The notes under the pieces were generated by a model. The model saw only the letters and a program-made list of their open reading frames with translations, searched no databases and was not told where the DNA came from. Of a stretch of DNA of 64,000 nucleotides, positions 48,270 through 61,570 are shown piece after piece. The stretch comes from Coptis chinensis (Eukaryota > Streptophyta > Magnoliopsida > Ranunculales > Ranunculaceae). Position numbers and translations under genes: made by a program. Location of the stretch: NCBI GenBank assembly GCA_015680905.1, contig CM027378.1, positions 106,413,501-106,477,500 of the forward strand. Reading direction: 5' to 3'. The stretch's first letter is position 1. Each line of letters opens with the position of its first letter.

Positions 48270-49800
48270 AATGGTGCCGCTGCACACCGAAGGACTCTGG
48301 ACTTAACGTAATAACTGGAATACATCCATAAAAACCCCCTCCCCTACCTCCTCATCTTTTTAATTTTCATTTTTGTTACAATACTAACGAGTTACGTAAC
48401 TCTTTACCCTAACTTTTTCTACTTAACAAATAGGCGTGAACCAAGTTTTGTTTATTTTCATTAGCATCCTAAGTACTTTCGTAGGAATTTGAAGTATCTT
48501 GAACAGACAAAAGAGTCTCGGACGAGACTGAATTAATTAGTAAGCACGCTTGAGACTAACCTCGAGTATCAACACTCCGGTTTTCAGCACAGCCACTTTC
48601 CTTTTCAAGACTCTTTTGGACTCTCCGGTCCTGTTTTTCTAGTAAGCATAAGCTCGGGAGTTAGTCGATCGCTATACGAGGAATCGCGGGACGCCAGGTT
48701 TCAAACTCTTAAACTCCTTAAACTTTGTCGAGGATATTATTTGCTATAACCTATTTTACCTCGTATATTTGTATGTTGGTATGAGAACTCCTTGCATGTA
48801 AAGGTGGTTCGTCATTACATATTCACGTTAACACAATTAATATGATTCGAATATATTTGGATATATGCGTAGCTTCAAACCACCTGCTTAGAATATTTTT
48901 GTATGTGTATGTTACATCAATTCAATGCGACGCTATTCAATTGCATGAGTTCGTTCTCGACATTCCCCTAGCTCACATATAACTTACATATAGTTGCACG
49001 TATAAGTAATATAGATTTGCATTGTGTAGACTTTATGCGTAAACTAGTATATGTTAGTTAGTTTCTATTTTGGCATCTATCGTTTTAATTGCATATTTCA
49101 TAATCACATCTCCATAATACACTAATTACGTAAATTAAAAAAAAAATTAAAAATTAAAAAATTAAAATTAAAAAAATTATCATAGTAATTAAAAATTTCA
49201 TCTAAATCATCTTAATAACACCCCGCATAATACACCATCATAAATCATCATCCTATTCCATCAGTGCCTAGAAAACTTGAAAAAAATTAAGGTTGCCTAA
49301 TTAAGGAACGTGCTAGCACAGACAACCTCCCTCAATCCTCTCAGGTGACCTGGCTGCTGGAATATTCACATGTTATCCTAGCTTACCTGCTCGAGTTAGC
49401 AATAGCTCAGGAAGACGTGCTTCACCTCCCTCTTTCCTAAATTCTAAAACCTCCAGTCATTATTCATTCCTTATGAGCCTTAAATTAAAATTTATTTTTG
49501 TATGAGACTACGATCTGGTAAACATAAGGAATTAGAACTTACATATCATCGTCGAAAATACAAGAAACAACTGCTTATGTTATCTCCTAGACATAGTTCC
49601 TCCTCCAGAAAATCAACCTCGTCAAACATCTCGGTTCGCCGCCATCTCCTTTAATTATGGTCGAGGAAAATCTCACAAATCGAAAACCCTTTCGATTTCT
49701 ATATTGCCTTACGGGAAGGACTCGCTTCATGCATTAAACTCGATCGCGATTGTAGGTGATTTTCGCGATTCCGCCAAACATTTTCGGTTTGTTACCCTGC
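48270..49800 (+). other. untranslated leader of the Athila-like element
   Basis: Sequence between the primer site and gag with no clear frame. 49130-49185 is an A/T-rich run of TTAAAAA-like repeats. Confidence 0.6.
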
Positions 49801-49809
49801 TTACCATGG

Positions 49810-51474
49810 TTTAGACCATGAAAAACCGTGATAATCATCTTCGTCGAATGCAACAAGTAGTCACCACTTTCCACCATCCGACCGTTACCAACGAACAAGT
49901 CTTGCTTAGGTTGTTTCCCTTCACCTTAGCCGATAAAGCTTCAGTTTGGCTCGCCGGACAAAGCGCCGCAATCCATTGACACATGGGCCAAACTTCGCAA
50001 AGCATTCATGATAAAGTTCTATAATCTTGAGAAGAAAACTACAGAAATGCTTCAAAAGATTCAATTCTTTTCGCCAAAGACCCCGTGAATCCTTTTCGAA
50101 GCATGGAGCAGATTTATCGATCGCTTCTCGAATGTCCCCATCATCAACTCGACACGTTTGTATTAGTCCGTTCATTCTTTAATGGTCTCTCGACCATCAA
50201 AAGGAAACATTAGATATCATGAACGGCGGTTGTTTTATGGACAAGGGGCGCCATCGAGCATACACTTTTCTTGAAAGCGAGGCTTCCTTCAAGCACCCAT
50301 TGGGAAACACCGATTCTTCTAGATCTTCTAAAGACACTCCCCGCCAAAGTTACGCCTATGTTCGAGGTCAAACCCGATCCGAATTAAAACTCTAATCGAG
50401 TCCCTAAACAAAAGTTCGATGCTCTTTCGGTACAAGTAAATGAACAAAACCCAAACAGTCATGGCCGCCAACGCTTCCCCATGCCCTCTTTTGCTTAAGT
50501 CCCGAAAGCACGCCCGATTCTTATTGTCCTTTGGTATTTGAAAGTGTCCTCCCCCAATCTTCCGAAGAGGCTTGTGCTTTCAACATCCCTAATGCACCTT
50601 TGGCGACAACATCCGAATTTAGCTTGGGCACCCCCGTCCAACAACAAGCTCCTCCAGTGTCAACAACATTCCCAGACGACCACCCGCGAACTACAATTCC
50701 TATCGTCAAGGAAATCCTCCGCAATTCCAAAGAAGGGGCAAAGTAATTTTCCCAACAATGCAAATATAGGGTACCAAAACAACCGCAACCTTGTTCCCCG
50801 CTTAATCAAGGATATGGCTACCAAAATCAAACCGTGAATAATAACCGTGAACTAGTTCCTCGCCTCCTCTCCGTACAATCCACGGTAGATAAAACGGCCG
50901 AAACTTTCCCGACATACATGAATCAACGAGAATCAAATCCTAGCTTCTATCCAATGAAATTCTTCACCGTTAGCTCGGGATAAAAGTCAAAAGCGTGTTC
51001 CCCGCCAAGCGGTTCAAAACCCTAAGCCTACAAACACCGCCTTTGAACTCAACAATGCACCAAGATCTAGTAATCCAAGCCGTGGTGAGGTAAATGCCAT
51101 TACCACTCTTCGCTCACGCCAAACCATCGACAATAATATATCGTTATGCCGACGAGGAATTGACGGAAGCCACGGTCGACGCCCTTCCAACTCCTACCTC
51201 GCAACCTATAACGAACGAAGTTGTACCTTCCAAATCTACACCCACGTCCCTAGGAAAAGATACCAGTGATCCTTATACGCGATTCCGCCCAAAAGCTCCG
51301 TTCGCGTCTGCTTGGTAAAGAACAAACATGACTTAACATTTTGATGAGATCCGTGAAACCTTCAAAAATTTGACCATAAACTTACCTTTCCTAGATGCGC
51401 TAAAGCATTTGCCCAAGCATGCCAAGTTTTTGAAGGACATGTGCACCACCAAACGACGAATGTACCTCAACAAG
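49810..51474 (+). pseudogene. gag of the Athila-like element, degraded
   Basis: Translated pieces near 49818-50200 show a Retrotrans_gag-like order: LLRLFPFTLADKASVWL, then a stretch with TWAKLRKAFMIKFY and FEAWSRFIDR. Stops and frame changes occur throughout. The following region to 51474 is proline- and glutamine-rich with short frames, as in Athila gag C-termini, and ends with a KFLKDMC-like motif seen before the protease. The solo LTR follows. Confidence 0.7.
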
Positions 51475-52976
51475 TGATAACAGTAATTTTACGTATTCTA
51501 ACTATCTATACGTAAACACAAATAATCAATTTACGTAAATACGTGTTTATATCAATATTCCTACTCTCAATAATGAAGTAATATCAGAGAGTCAGGATTC
51601 GTTCCACTCTTAAACCTTCAAGACTTAAATAGAATTCAACTACTCGACACAAGGAACAATGGTGAGAGTAATGTGTTATATGAAATATCTATTCTATGAT
51701 TATACTACGGATTCAATTTATACTAACAAGATACGATAATTCAACTACAAAAATACTAACTGGACTCTATGATAAGGAATTAGGGGGATTGATTCCGCCT
51801 TAACTCTACTTAATCTACTAACCAAGAACTGTCGCACTCCAAATTGAAATGCTATCGCATAACAATTGGTAAATCTAATCCCTAACTATTCATGGTAATA
51901 TCTACCAAGTAATAACTAGCATGTAAAGCATTAAACCCATTCTCATGGTGAACTAATTACTTCTAGAATTGAATAGATTATCAGGACGAATTCTAAGCTA
52001 ACAAAATCAAGTTTTCTTCAAGGTTTCCTCAACCCCTCTAATGGAGGGTTAGCCTAGAGTCATTAAACTATCATTTCTCATGGAATCTAAACAAGACATA
52101 ATATAAAGATTTGAACTTTACTTGTTTAAACTCAATTCGAAACTACTCATGCAATAATTGAATTAAACTAATAATGACAAATAAGTAAATTTAAGGATTT
52201 AAGCTAATAAATAAATGAAAATGAAACTAGATTATGGAGAACTAATTAACTTTATTTATCTAATGAATAGCAATAACAATAATTTAATACTGAATTTAAG
52301 GCAAGAATAAAAACTAATTAATTAATGTAAAACTAGATCTAGAACTAAGGTTTAATGACTACTTTTCTTATCCTAACCTAATTTATTTTCTAACCTAACT
52401 ATCTACCATTAACAAAGAGCTAAGCTTTTGTTTTTATACATTCAGATCCAAAAATCGTGCATGGGCTTGGAGCTATGTTTTGGGCCAGAGAATCAGGCCC
52501 AAAACCCAATTCTTTCAGTCCAAAAAGGCCTCTTCAGCTGCAGTTGGTTTCAACAGACTTTCCGTCCACTTCTGCTCCTCTGATTGGTCAAGGCTTAGAC
52601 CATTGGAAAGCTCTTTCCGAGCCGGTCGTTTTGACATAAGGTAGGCCCCATTCCGAGGTCTGAGTCCAAAGATATGTCCTTCGGAAGTTCTCACGACTTT
52701 GTGTCTTTGTTTCACCGGCGTCGACTTTTCAGCTTTTGACCGGGCTTTTAGAAAGGCTTTGTCTTCTCGAAACTTGGCCTTTAATCACGGAACTCCTTAG
52801 TAACAGACCTTTTCTCCTTTATCTCGCTAAAGTGGCACATTTCTGTACATAATGGACTTTGAAGCCTGAAGTGCATAAAAACACGTAATCAGTATTAACT
52901 CTTACTTATTATTCACATAATTGGTCTAAAAGTACGATTGTTAAGGGGTTAAAACTACAGTTTTGGGCTCTTATCA
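51475..52976 (+). mobile_element. solo LTR (1.5 kb) nested in the Athila-like element
   Basis: Ends TGATAACAGTAATT and GGGCTCTTATCA, with ACAAG duplicated at 51470-51474 and 52977-52981. The host coding region continues on the other side. No coding or primer site inside. The TGATAA/TTATCA ends suggest a relative of the Athila group. Confidence 0.9.
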
Positions 52977-53985
52977 ACAAGCGTTCCTCACTGAGCAGTT
53001 TCCCTCGATTACCACTACCAATGGTGTGGTAAAGTACAAAGACCCAGGTCGACCAACTGTACCATGCACGTTGGGCGACAAGTTTACCGCTACCGCACTT
53101 TTAGACCTAGGTGCCAGTGTTAACCTACTTCCCTACTACTTATTTAAGCAGTTAGGTCTTCATGAATTAAAACCCACCAATATGACTCTGCAACTCGCGG
53201 ATCGCTCCATCAAGTACCCAAAGGGCATAGTAGAGAACGTCATAGTCAAGGTCCAAGATTTTTACTACCCAGTTGATTTTGTCATTTTAGATAATGAAGT
53301 GGCACAGCGACTCCATTCCTATCATCTTGGGGGCGTCCTTTTCTTGCAACTGCTAACGCCTCATAAATTGTCGGACGGTTCAATGACATTGTCTTTTCGA
53401 ACCTTTACATCCGAACTCAACGTGTTCAAATTAATGAAACGGTTTCCCGATCCTATAATGGAGGGCGAGATTAGCTTGGTTGATAATCTGGAACATGATT
53501 ATTTCACAAACTCTTTTCCCCCAGACGAGATACACCAATTTCTTTCTTTTGATAATCCGGAGTTTGACGATGACTCGTACATAAAGGATGTCCATGCATT
53601 ATTAGAGTCAGTACCACTATTTGACCCTAATGCTGCATTGCAAACTGATTCAGAAGAACCGGATTCGCTCTTTTCCATTGAAGAGATGATCCCTCACGAA
53701 TCCTTGATCCCCAATCCTCCAACTCCGGATTTAAAACCTCTACCCTCTGATTTGAAGTACGTACATCTTGATCTCGATGGTAGTCACCCTATCATAATTT
53801 CTGCTCACTTGACTACCGACAAAGAGGCACGTTTGATTCATGGCATTCGTGAACACCGCTCCGCTATCGGATGGTCCTTAGATGATATCAAGGGAATATA
53901 CCTAGCATATGCACGCATCACATACATCTTGATGACGGCACAAAGACATCGCGAGAACCACAACGCCGCCTTAATCCCGCCATGA
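52977..53985 (+). pseudogene. protease region of the Athila-like pol
   Basis: An open frame running in from the nested LTR encodes a retropepsin-like core with ALLDLGASVNLLP (about 53095-53133), where the family has DLGAS as its active-site form. LQLADRSIKYPKGIVE and FVILD follow, as in Athila-type proteases. A long acidic linker leads to the RT. The frame shifts near 53930, so the frame ends in TGA at 53983, overlapping the ATG that opens the next frame. Confidence 0.85.
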
Positions 53986-55286
53986 AGGAAGTAGTGAGAG
54001 AGGAAGTTTTACGTTTACTTGATGCGGGTATCATAAACCCTATCTCTGATAGTGACTGGGTTAGTCCTGTCCACGTTGTTCCCAAAAAGTCCGGCATTCA
54101 AGTTGTACAAAATGAAAATGGTGAGTGCATCTCCACTCGCATTCCTTTGAAATGGAGAATTTGTATTGACTATCACAAACTTAATGCCAGAACCCATAAA
54201 GATCACTTCCCTCTCCCATTCATTGACCAGATGCTAGAACGTTTAGCCGGTCATGCTTACTACTGTTTTCTTGATGGCTATTCCGGATACTTCCAAATTG
54301 TCATCGATCCAGCCGATCAAGAAAAGACAACTTTTACATGTCCCTTTGGAACCTTTGCATACAAACGAATGCCTTTTGGTCTTTGTAATGCCCCAGGCAC
54401 TTTCCAACGCTGCATGCTTCACATTTTTAGTGATATGGTGGAACGTTATATGGAAGTCTTCATGAACGACTTTTCCATTTACGGAAATTCCTTTGACGAC
54501 TGCTTATCCAACCTTTCTAAAGTATTAACGCGTTGCGAAGAGAAAAATCTGGTACTCAATTGGGAGAAGTGTCATTTCATGGTTACCAAGGGACTTGTTC
54601 TAGGTCATATTGTTTCGAAAGACGGGATAGAGGTCGATAAAGCTAAAATTATTAAAATTGCTTCGCTACCTTTCCCACGTACAGTTCGTGATATCCGAGC
54701 CTTTTTAGGCCACGCTGGGTTTTACAGGAGATTCATTCAGGATTTTTCTAAAGTTGCTCAACCCTTAACCGATCTCCTGCTTAAGGATGCAGTATTCGAC
54801 TTCAATTTCAATTGCAAACAAGCTTTTGATACTCTAAAAACCGCTCTGACTACCGCTCCTATCATTCAACCCCCTGAGTGGTCTCAACCATTCGAACTGA
54901 TGTGTGATGCTAGCGACTTTGCTATTGGCGCCGTACTAGGCCAACGACGTGACGACAAACCCATTGTCATTTACTACGCTAGGAAAACTCTTAAAGACGC
55001 TCAACGTAATTATACCACAACTGAGAAAGAGTTCCTAGTTGTTGTCTATGCTTTGGATAAGTTTAGCCCCTACCTAGTTGGAACATCGACCATCGTATAT
55101 ACTGACCATGCCGCAATTCGGTACTTACTCGCGAAAAAGGATGCAAAACAACGATTGTTCCGCTGGATCCTTCTCTTACAAGAATTCACCCTGGAAATCA
55201 AAGACAAGAAAGGAATCGAAAATGTCGTAGCCGACCATTTATCAAGGCTGGTTGGTGACATCGATAGTGATTCCGGCTATCGGTGA
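53982..55286 (+). pseudogene. reverse transcriptase and RNase H of the Athila-like pol
   Basis: A 434-codon frame covers RT (about residues 1-270: [49 protein letters not shown]). RNase H follows (about 300-425: [40 protein letters not shown]). The RT active site reads FMNDF at 54459-54473 where FMDDF is expected, so one catalytic Asp is Asn. RNase H acidic residues look intact. In the family this protein copies element RNA into DNA in the particle. The Asn alone should abolish activity, and the protein is not joined in frame to protease or integrase. Confidence 0.9.
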
Positions 55287-55306
55287 TTCCTTCCCGCATC
55301 TAATAC

Positions 55307-56604
55307 TTGTACTCTATTTTCTCATCTCCATGGTACACGGATATCGTTAACTACCTAGTTCTTGAGGAAGTCCCTCCTTTTGGTCACGCCCCGATCATAA
55401 AAGTTTTTATCCATCAGAAAACATTATTTCGGGATGAACCCTACCTCTTTAAGTATTGCTCCGACCAACTCATTAAATTATTTGCATTCCGACCGGGAAC
55501 ACATCGACGTATTATCCTTTGCCATGAACAATCTTGCGGAGGTCATTTCGAAAAAAAAACTGCGGCCAAGGTGTTACAATGTGGTTTTACTGGCCTACCC
55601 TTTTTCGCGATGCACACCGAACATTGCATAGCTTGCATTCGTTGTCGACACCTAGGTCGAATTACCAAAACGAAATATGATGCCCCTAAATCCTATCTTG
55701 ATTGTGGAAATTTTTTATGTTTGGGGCATTGATTTTATGGGACCCTTCCCTATTTCTCAAGGTTTTCTATACATTTTAGTCGTTGTTTGACTATGTGTCC
55801 AAATGGATTGAGGCACTCGCGCATGTCGCTCAAATGACCATAAGACTATCGTGAGATTTGTAAAAGAAAATATTTTCTCGTTTTGGTGTTCCCAAAGCTA
55901 TCATTATGATGGGGTACACATTTTTGTAACAAAATTTTGGGTTTTTAATGAAAAATATGGAGTTACTCACAAGGTTGCTACTCCATACCACCCACAAACG
56001 AAAGTGGCCAAGTGGAAGTCTCCAACAAAGAGATAAAGTCTATTCGGAGAAAACTCACAACCCATCAAGAAAGGACTTGTCTCTCCGCTTTTCGGATGCC
56101 TTGTGGGCATACCGAACGAGATTTAAGACGCTATAGGGATGTCTCCTTACCGCATTGTTTTTGAAAACCTTGTCATCCGCCAATTGAACTTGAGCATCGT
56201 GCCGCTTTGGGCCATCCAAAGCCTCAATTACAATATCATCGAGGCGGTGCGAAGCCGAAAAAAAATAAGCCGGAGGAGATTCGAGTGATGCTTATGATCT
56301 CTCGAAATCCTACAAAGCTAATATGAAAAGAATGCACGACAAGCACATTTTTAGTAAGGATTTCAAAATTGGCCAAAAAGTTTTATGTAACTCCGTGTTA
56401 CACATCTTTCTTGGTAAATTGAAAACACGATGGTCTGGTCCTTTCATTGTGTCAGCTGTGAAACATTATGAGGCAATCTCTTTGCTTAATCCAAAAGATA
56501 ATAGCGAATTTCAACTCAATGGACAACGCCTAAAATATTACCACGAATTACGCTCACCAGATGTTGAACAAACTCTTCTGCAGGATCCAGTATACACAGA
56601 CTAG
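55307..56604 (+). pseudogene. integrase of the Athila-like pol, frameshifted
   Basis: The first part (to about 55720) has an HHCC zinc-binding region with GGHFEKKTAAKVLQCGF and [13 protein letters not shown]. The catalytic core (55720-56150) is broken into several frames (pieces near YDGVHIF and TPYHPQTKVA, and WAYRTRFKT). The C-terminal module is clear at 56323-56604 with KIGQKVL, GKLKTRWSGPFIV and NGQRLKYY. At least three frame changes. Confidence 0.85.
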
Positions 56605-59600
56605 ATGTTTTGTTTGGCGTACTCAATCTTGTTTCTATAGAGGGTACGCCATTTTGGTAGCCAGGCCATCTTCTATCTTATGATCTCCAAAGTTCTTTGA
56701 AGTGTGTGGTTGCAAGCGCCGAAACCTTAGTCCACGAAAACACTTTTTCAAAACTGAGTATAAATGTCTTCTGCAACACGAGAAAACGTGCTTTTCGGTA
56801 AACGATGGGTACCTAAAATTTCACCTCCTTCCTTATCTTTCCTTTTCTACTCTCTGCCTCACGAACTTCAGCTAATCATTTGGTGTAAGTCTCACTCATC
56901 ACGAATAGGGAATGGTCGTAGTTCTTTTGCTCGTAAACGACGCGTCGCGCAAGGATGGGCTGGTGTATGCATTGCCAAACACCCTTCGCCTAGGCTCGAC
57001 TTCCTATCCGATACTAGCCGGTTTAAGGTATACTTTTGTCGACACCACCGCAGCAGATAATCTTAAATCGCCGCCGCCGTTTCTCCCACAGTGGGATTCG
57101 TCTTGAGAATTTGACGTTAACGCACTTCGATTAAGTCTTGAGGATCCGGCGTTAAAAGACTCATCTTGTAGATATGTTTATATTGTTGCCTTTTCCCTTT
57201 GCATTAAGTTTTGCACATGAGATTCGTGTCCAACCTCGGATGTCGCATACTTGGAACATAAACGGGCAATGGATTCCACCAAACCAACCCTAGAATTGGT
57301 TACTTTGAGTTCCCTTAGGGCGGTTTGAGGATAGTCGTATGTAATAAGGGCAATTTTATTAGACCGTAGCGCGCACGGTCTAGGATAGTACCGTCCTGAC
57401 CCTAACCCCATAATACATAGAGGTAAAGCCACACTCTGGCTGGATTGGGTTCGCTCCAGAGCCGACATGACAGTTGTCTATGATTTAAGATGGTGACTCT
57501 TCTGGACATCCAGTGTTCTTCACGTATATCTCCCTTGTATATAAATAAAATCTTTGTTTATAAATAAAACACCCTCCTTCTTTTCAAAAACTCTTGTGAC
57601 CTTTAAAGATGACTCATACAATTGGATAGCATTTTTCGTGCCGATCATTTTGATATCTCATTCATCCAATTCGGAGTCCAAACTAGTCGTGGGTAAGCGT
57701 TTAGATTTTTTAGGCTTAAATCGGGCTTTTGGCTTGATTTGGGCTTGGGAAAAATTTTTGGCCCAACCAAAATATCGAATTCTCGGTCCATTTAAACATG
57801 ACAAACCCGAAAAAACGCGTCACCCTTACATCCTTCTTCTTCCCAAAAAACCGGATCTTGCCCCCTCTCGCTTTAGTCTCGGTTCAAGGTTGGGGCAATG
57901 TGAGTTGATGCATGTACATATTTGTTTTACGTTTTGATGTGAAATAAATAAATAACCTAACAAGCTATGCTACTCTAACGATTATTGCTTCTACTTTTAT
58001 GATATATATAGTGTGTTACAATAAATTTCTGTGGAAGATGTCAGCTATATTTTTGCTCAAAGCCTCTCAGGTATACTCTTTCTTCCTCTTAACACTTTGA
58101 GGACACAGTGTCCGACTGTTTGGGGGTGGTGAGAACCTTTTACAAAAATTAGGCATGCATAGTTGTATATATTTTACTTAATTAGTGACAAATTCTCGTT
58201 TCCCTTCTATGATGAAAAATATTTAGAAATCTCACCCTAGCATCAGAATTAGGACTTGTTCTTAGAAACTTAATTTAATACGTATGCAATAGTTTTTACA
58301 TCTTTTCATGAGCATTCATGCACTGACTATCATTTAATGTACACAGCAGTAAGTTTCTAGGACCCACGGTTAGACAACTTAGTTTCCATATCCTGTAAGA
58401 ATCTAACCAAAAGCCTCAAAATGTGTGATATATGAGTAATGACACAGAGGAGTAGTTCTTCCGAATAGAGAAGTTCACACGTCTACTTACTTGATCACTA
58501 CCCAAATCCTAGGCGAGAATTTAGGCCTTCTTTGGATCGATATAGCTAAAAATTCACACCAGTAAAAAAAAAATTACCGCTAGTCGCCCCACTGAACCTT
58601 TCATTAATCCTTTCTACTTCACCAAAAAAATCATTACCCATCTAGTAACCACAAATAAATAAGCTTACCTAGATGACGAGTATGAGAAATAGGATGAAGT
58701 GCACAAAAATGAAGAGAAAAACCTTGTCAACGAATCAAAATCAGTTACCTATTTCAGAAGAAAAGAAAAAGAAAATAGAAATATGTTTCCAAAAATCAAA
58801 AGAAATATCAAGGTTAGAATTTCCCCCAAAAATCAAATCAAAAGGGAATACAAAAGCTTGAAAAATCCAAGTATGAAAACCCATGTTAGAAGCAGGAAAG
58901 AAAATAAGGATTCTCTAGTATAAATATCTCGAAGACCTTAATTATTCTCTCATACTTATCATTTTTTAATTTTCCATTCCAGTTTCTTTTACACTACCAC
59001 CTAAGCCCCATAACACCTAATAAAGACCTCTAGCTCAATTAGGAATAGGATAGTATGATAATAAGTAGTAGTTGTGACTTCTCGACCTCTCGCTCCTCGA
59101 CCGTCATTGAGTATGTGAGGAAACGTGTGCCCACTGCACACTGGAGATAGCAAAGCTTGAGTGGAAAAATAAGAGAGAAATTTTGTTTCGACACATACCT
59201 GTGAGAACCTACTTAAGGACGCTATCCAAAGGATCCAGAAACGGCCCTGCTCGTACATTTCATTATTAGATCAATTTGCATGCATGCTCATACGTAGATG
59301 TTTCGATTATTGTATGTATATTAACTTGAATTTCGAAGAATAAAATCCTTGTTTCCCACTAGTGAGATGTCTAGATATCCGAGATTAATTAAGGAAACAA
59401 GCTTTGTTCTTGAAGTCGTTGTAGTATAAATGAAGTTTGTGAGTATCTTCTCGGAAAACTCTCACGAGGCTATAACTTCGTCCACTAGGAAATTCCTAGT
59501 GGTTCAAGGTCTTGTTGCATACGGTCAATGCAACCGCTTCTGCTTGAAATGAGATTTAGCTTAGGACAACACATTTTTGACCACTTATCATTTTGATGTC

Positions 59601-59644
59601 TCTTCTTTGCTTGAGGACAAGCAAAATGTTGTTTTGGGGTGGTG
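56605..59644 (+). other. post-pol region of the Athila-like element, no clear gene
   Basis: About 3 kb between integrase and the 3' LTR. Some Athila elements carry an extra envelope-like frame here, but I see no membrane-spanning frame of useful length. 58107-58130 holds GTCCGACTGTTTGGGGGTGG, a polypurine-like tract of the type repeated before the LTR. 59600-59640 reads TTGAGGACAAGCAAAATGTT then the terminal tract. Confidence 0.55.
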
Positions 59645-61350
59645 TGATAAGCACCCAAAACCGTAATATTAAACCCCGAGAGACATAGCATTTTGATCGA
59701 TTATGTGTTTAATAATCATGTAATAATTATATTTTCGTGACTTTTACGGTTTCCGCATTTAAAATGAATATAATGATAAAACATGCATGAAGTACGGAAT
59801 ACTAGAATATTTGAAGTTTCCCACTCAACCCCAAAGAAGCCCAAACAGAGCGACTAGAGCCGACGCGTTTCCAAAAGAACAAAACCAAAGTAATCCGTCC
59901 ACATATAAAGAAGCAAACTTCCTTCCGCTCAAATCGGATAAATTGGGGTGCCGACGTTGGCTAGTGAACTGCCGGAGCGACCAGGGCGACAAACTCTACG
60001 CAAAGACAGAAAGTTGTAAAAACGCCAAAATCGGCGCTGCCACTGGACATACTAAGTGGACCCACTCTGCGGGCCCAAAGGCATGACGAGTCAGCATAGG
60101 CAGGTGGCAAGTGATGGTCACAAATTTGTGCCACCTCACAATGGGAAAGACACGTACCAATTCAATGTTTGAATTGAATTGGGCTAAAAGACAAAACCAA
60201 AACATAAAAGGACAAAACAAATTATAATAAGACAAAACTTTATAAATACGAAGTTTTGATCTTAACAATTTGAAAGAAACAAAACCTTTAAATGTTGGGA
60301 CTTCACGTGAAGGGTCCCCAGCCTATATATATGTGAGGGGGCTCTTCATTATTCGGCCTTCAGCATTTTCATGCTTTAGCATCCACTTAGCTTTAGTTCA
60401 TTTTCTTTCAGTACTTACATTCTGTCATTTCCATTTCAGCAGCTTAAATACTGTAAGTTATTTTACCCTTAATAACAGTCATTTCCTTTCTAGTGTAATT
60501 CCTATCCTGCATTTATTTACTTAATGTATACAGCAAGTTGTATTATTCTTTCTATGACCATGAGCTAATCCCCCCCTTCAGGGGGAAGGTTATGCTGCTC
60601 GTGTGAAAATCCGGATTGACTCGTTAATATTCTAGAATCATTACTTAGGATTTAGGCATAGATTAGACATCCGGTCCCAAAATGATCGAGACCGCATAAA
60701 TTTGAGTCTTGATGCTCGTATCAGCCTCGTCGCCCCCCAAAATGTCTCGGCGACTCTGCAGTGTCGACGACTCTCCAATTTGTCCAGCTGATGTGAAATC
60801 GAGCCAGGAGCTGAAATAATATACGAGAGATGAGATATTAGTTAAACTCCTTATGCTAGTGCAATGCGACCTAAAGATGTGGGCATGCGCTAGGGATCAA
60901 TACTTTCGGCGCCGTCTCGAACACGGAGCGAATTAGAGATGTAGTGATGTAATAGTAAACTGTTGAAAAACGATTCTTGCATGAGCATGATTAACTCTCT
61001 CCCTGTTTCTCCATCTTTGTTTACCTACATCAAAATCACCGTAGTAATTTACATTAATTGTACTACCATTAATTTAATTAAAATCCAACTAAAAAACCTA
61101 AAATCCTACTCACCAAAAGTTGTAATTCCAGTTGTGAACCTTTTCCGAGCCCTAAGGTTTGGACGATCCCTTACTCGACCTATCCTACCAAACCCACGTG
61201 AGTAAGGTAACTTGACTAAAAAGCGTCGACTATACTATCGCTTTGGACTTTGGACTTGGGTCTTTGGACTTTGGACTTTGGACTGTGGACCTCGGACTTA
61301 AGAAAATAAGTAACTGAAATCAATAAATGTGCGTTAAGCTGGTTTTATCA
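59645..61350 (+). repeat. 3' LTR of the Athila-like element
   Basis: 1706 bases, same ends and internal landmarks as the 5' LTR. Confidence 0.93.
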
Positions 61351-61460
61351 ATGCCCAACACGTGTGTTGGTAAATTAAATTCTTTGACACCACCTTGCTG
61401 TTAGTATATTTTCTAAAAATTTCTTAAAGAAATTAAATGAATTATTTGATTAATTGTGAC

Positions 61461-61540
61461 AGCAAAACCCACACAATGACGCCATAATGGCGTCACGAAT
61501 TTTCTGACGCCTATTTGGCGTCACAAAACGAAAGCCCCTG
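61461..61540. repeat. right subterminal motifs of the CACTA element
   Basis: Contains TGACGCCATAATGGCGTCA, a perfect or near-perfect palindrome, then TGACGCCTATTTGGCGTCA. The latter is also present near the left end (GACGCCTATTTGGCATCAC and its inverse). Confidence 0.88.
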
Positions 61541-61570
61541 TCACAAAAAAGATGTTATGGTGTAGTGTTT

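Larger units (their letters stand above)
46550..61350 (+). mobile_element. Athila-like Ty3/gypsy retrotransposon, 14.8 kb
   Basis: LTRs start TGATAAGCACCC and end GGTTTTATCA: left 46550-48269 (1720 bp), right 59645-61350 (1706 bp). ATGCC flanks both sides (46545-46549 and 61351-61355). The LTRs are alike but differ at numerous sites, mostly C/T and G/A. TGGTGCCGCTGC just after the left LTR is a probable primer site; TTTTGGGGTGGTG before the right LTR is the polypurine tract. Order is gag, protease, RT, RNase H, integrase, then 3 kb without clear coding, the Athila/Tat arrangement. A solo LTR interrupts the gag-protease boundary. All coding is broken. Confidence 0.92.
41623..61567. mobile_element. 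CACTA (En/Spm-type) element, 19.9 kb, non-autonomous, gene-capturing
   Basis: The left end CACTACACCAAAACAGATTT and the inverse of the right end (CACTACACCATAACATCTTT) pair for about 28 bases, both continuing TTTTGTGAC. TTT flanks each side (41620-41622 and 61568-61570), the 3-base CACTA duplication. Both subterminal regions carry GGCGTCA/TGACGCC repeats, as expected for transposase-binding sites. No TNP2-type transposase is seen. The left 4.9 kb carries fragments of at least two host genes on the minus strand; 46550-61350 is a later gypsy insertion. Without it the element is about 5.1 kb. A hydrophobic minus-strand stretch at about 43020-43140 (LLGALLGWLFFATGVIFGAS) may be a further captured exon, unidentified. 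Confidence 0.92.

Noticed and set aside
56764-57060. Possible envelope-like frame after integrase
   Set aside because: Short, no signal peptide or membrane span and no similarity I know to Athila envelope-like proteins.
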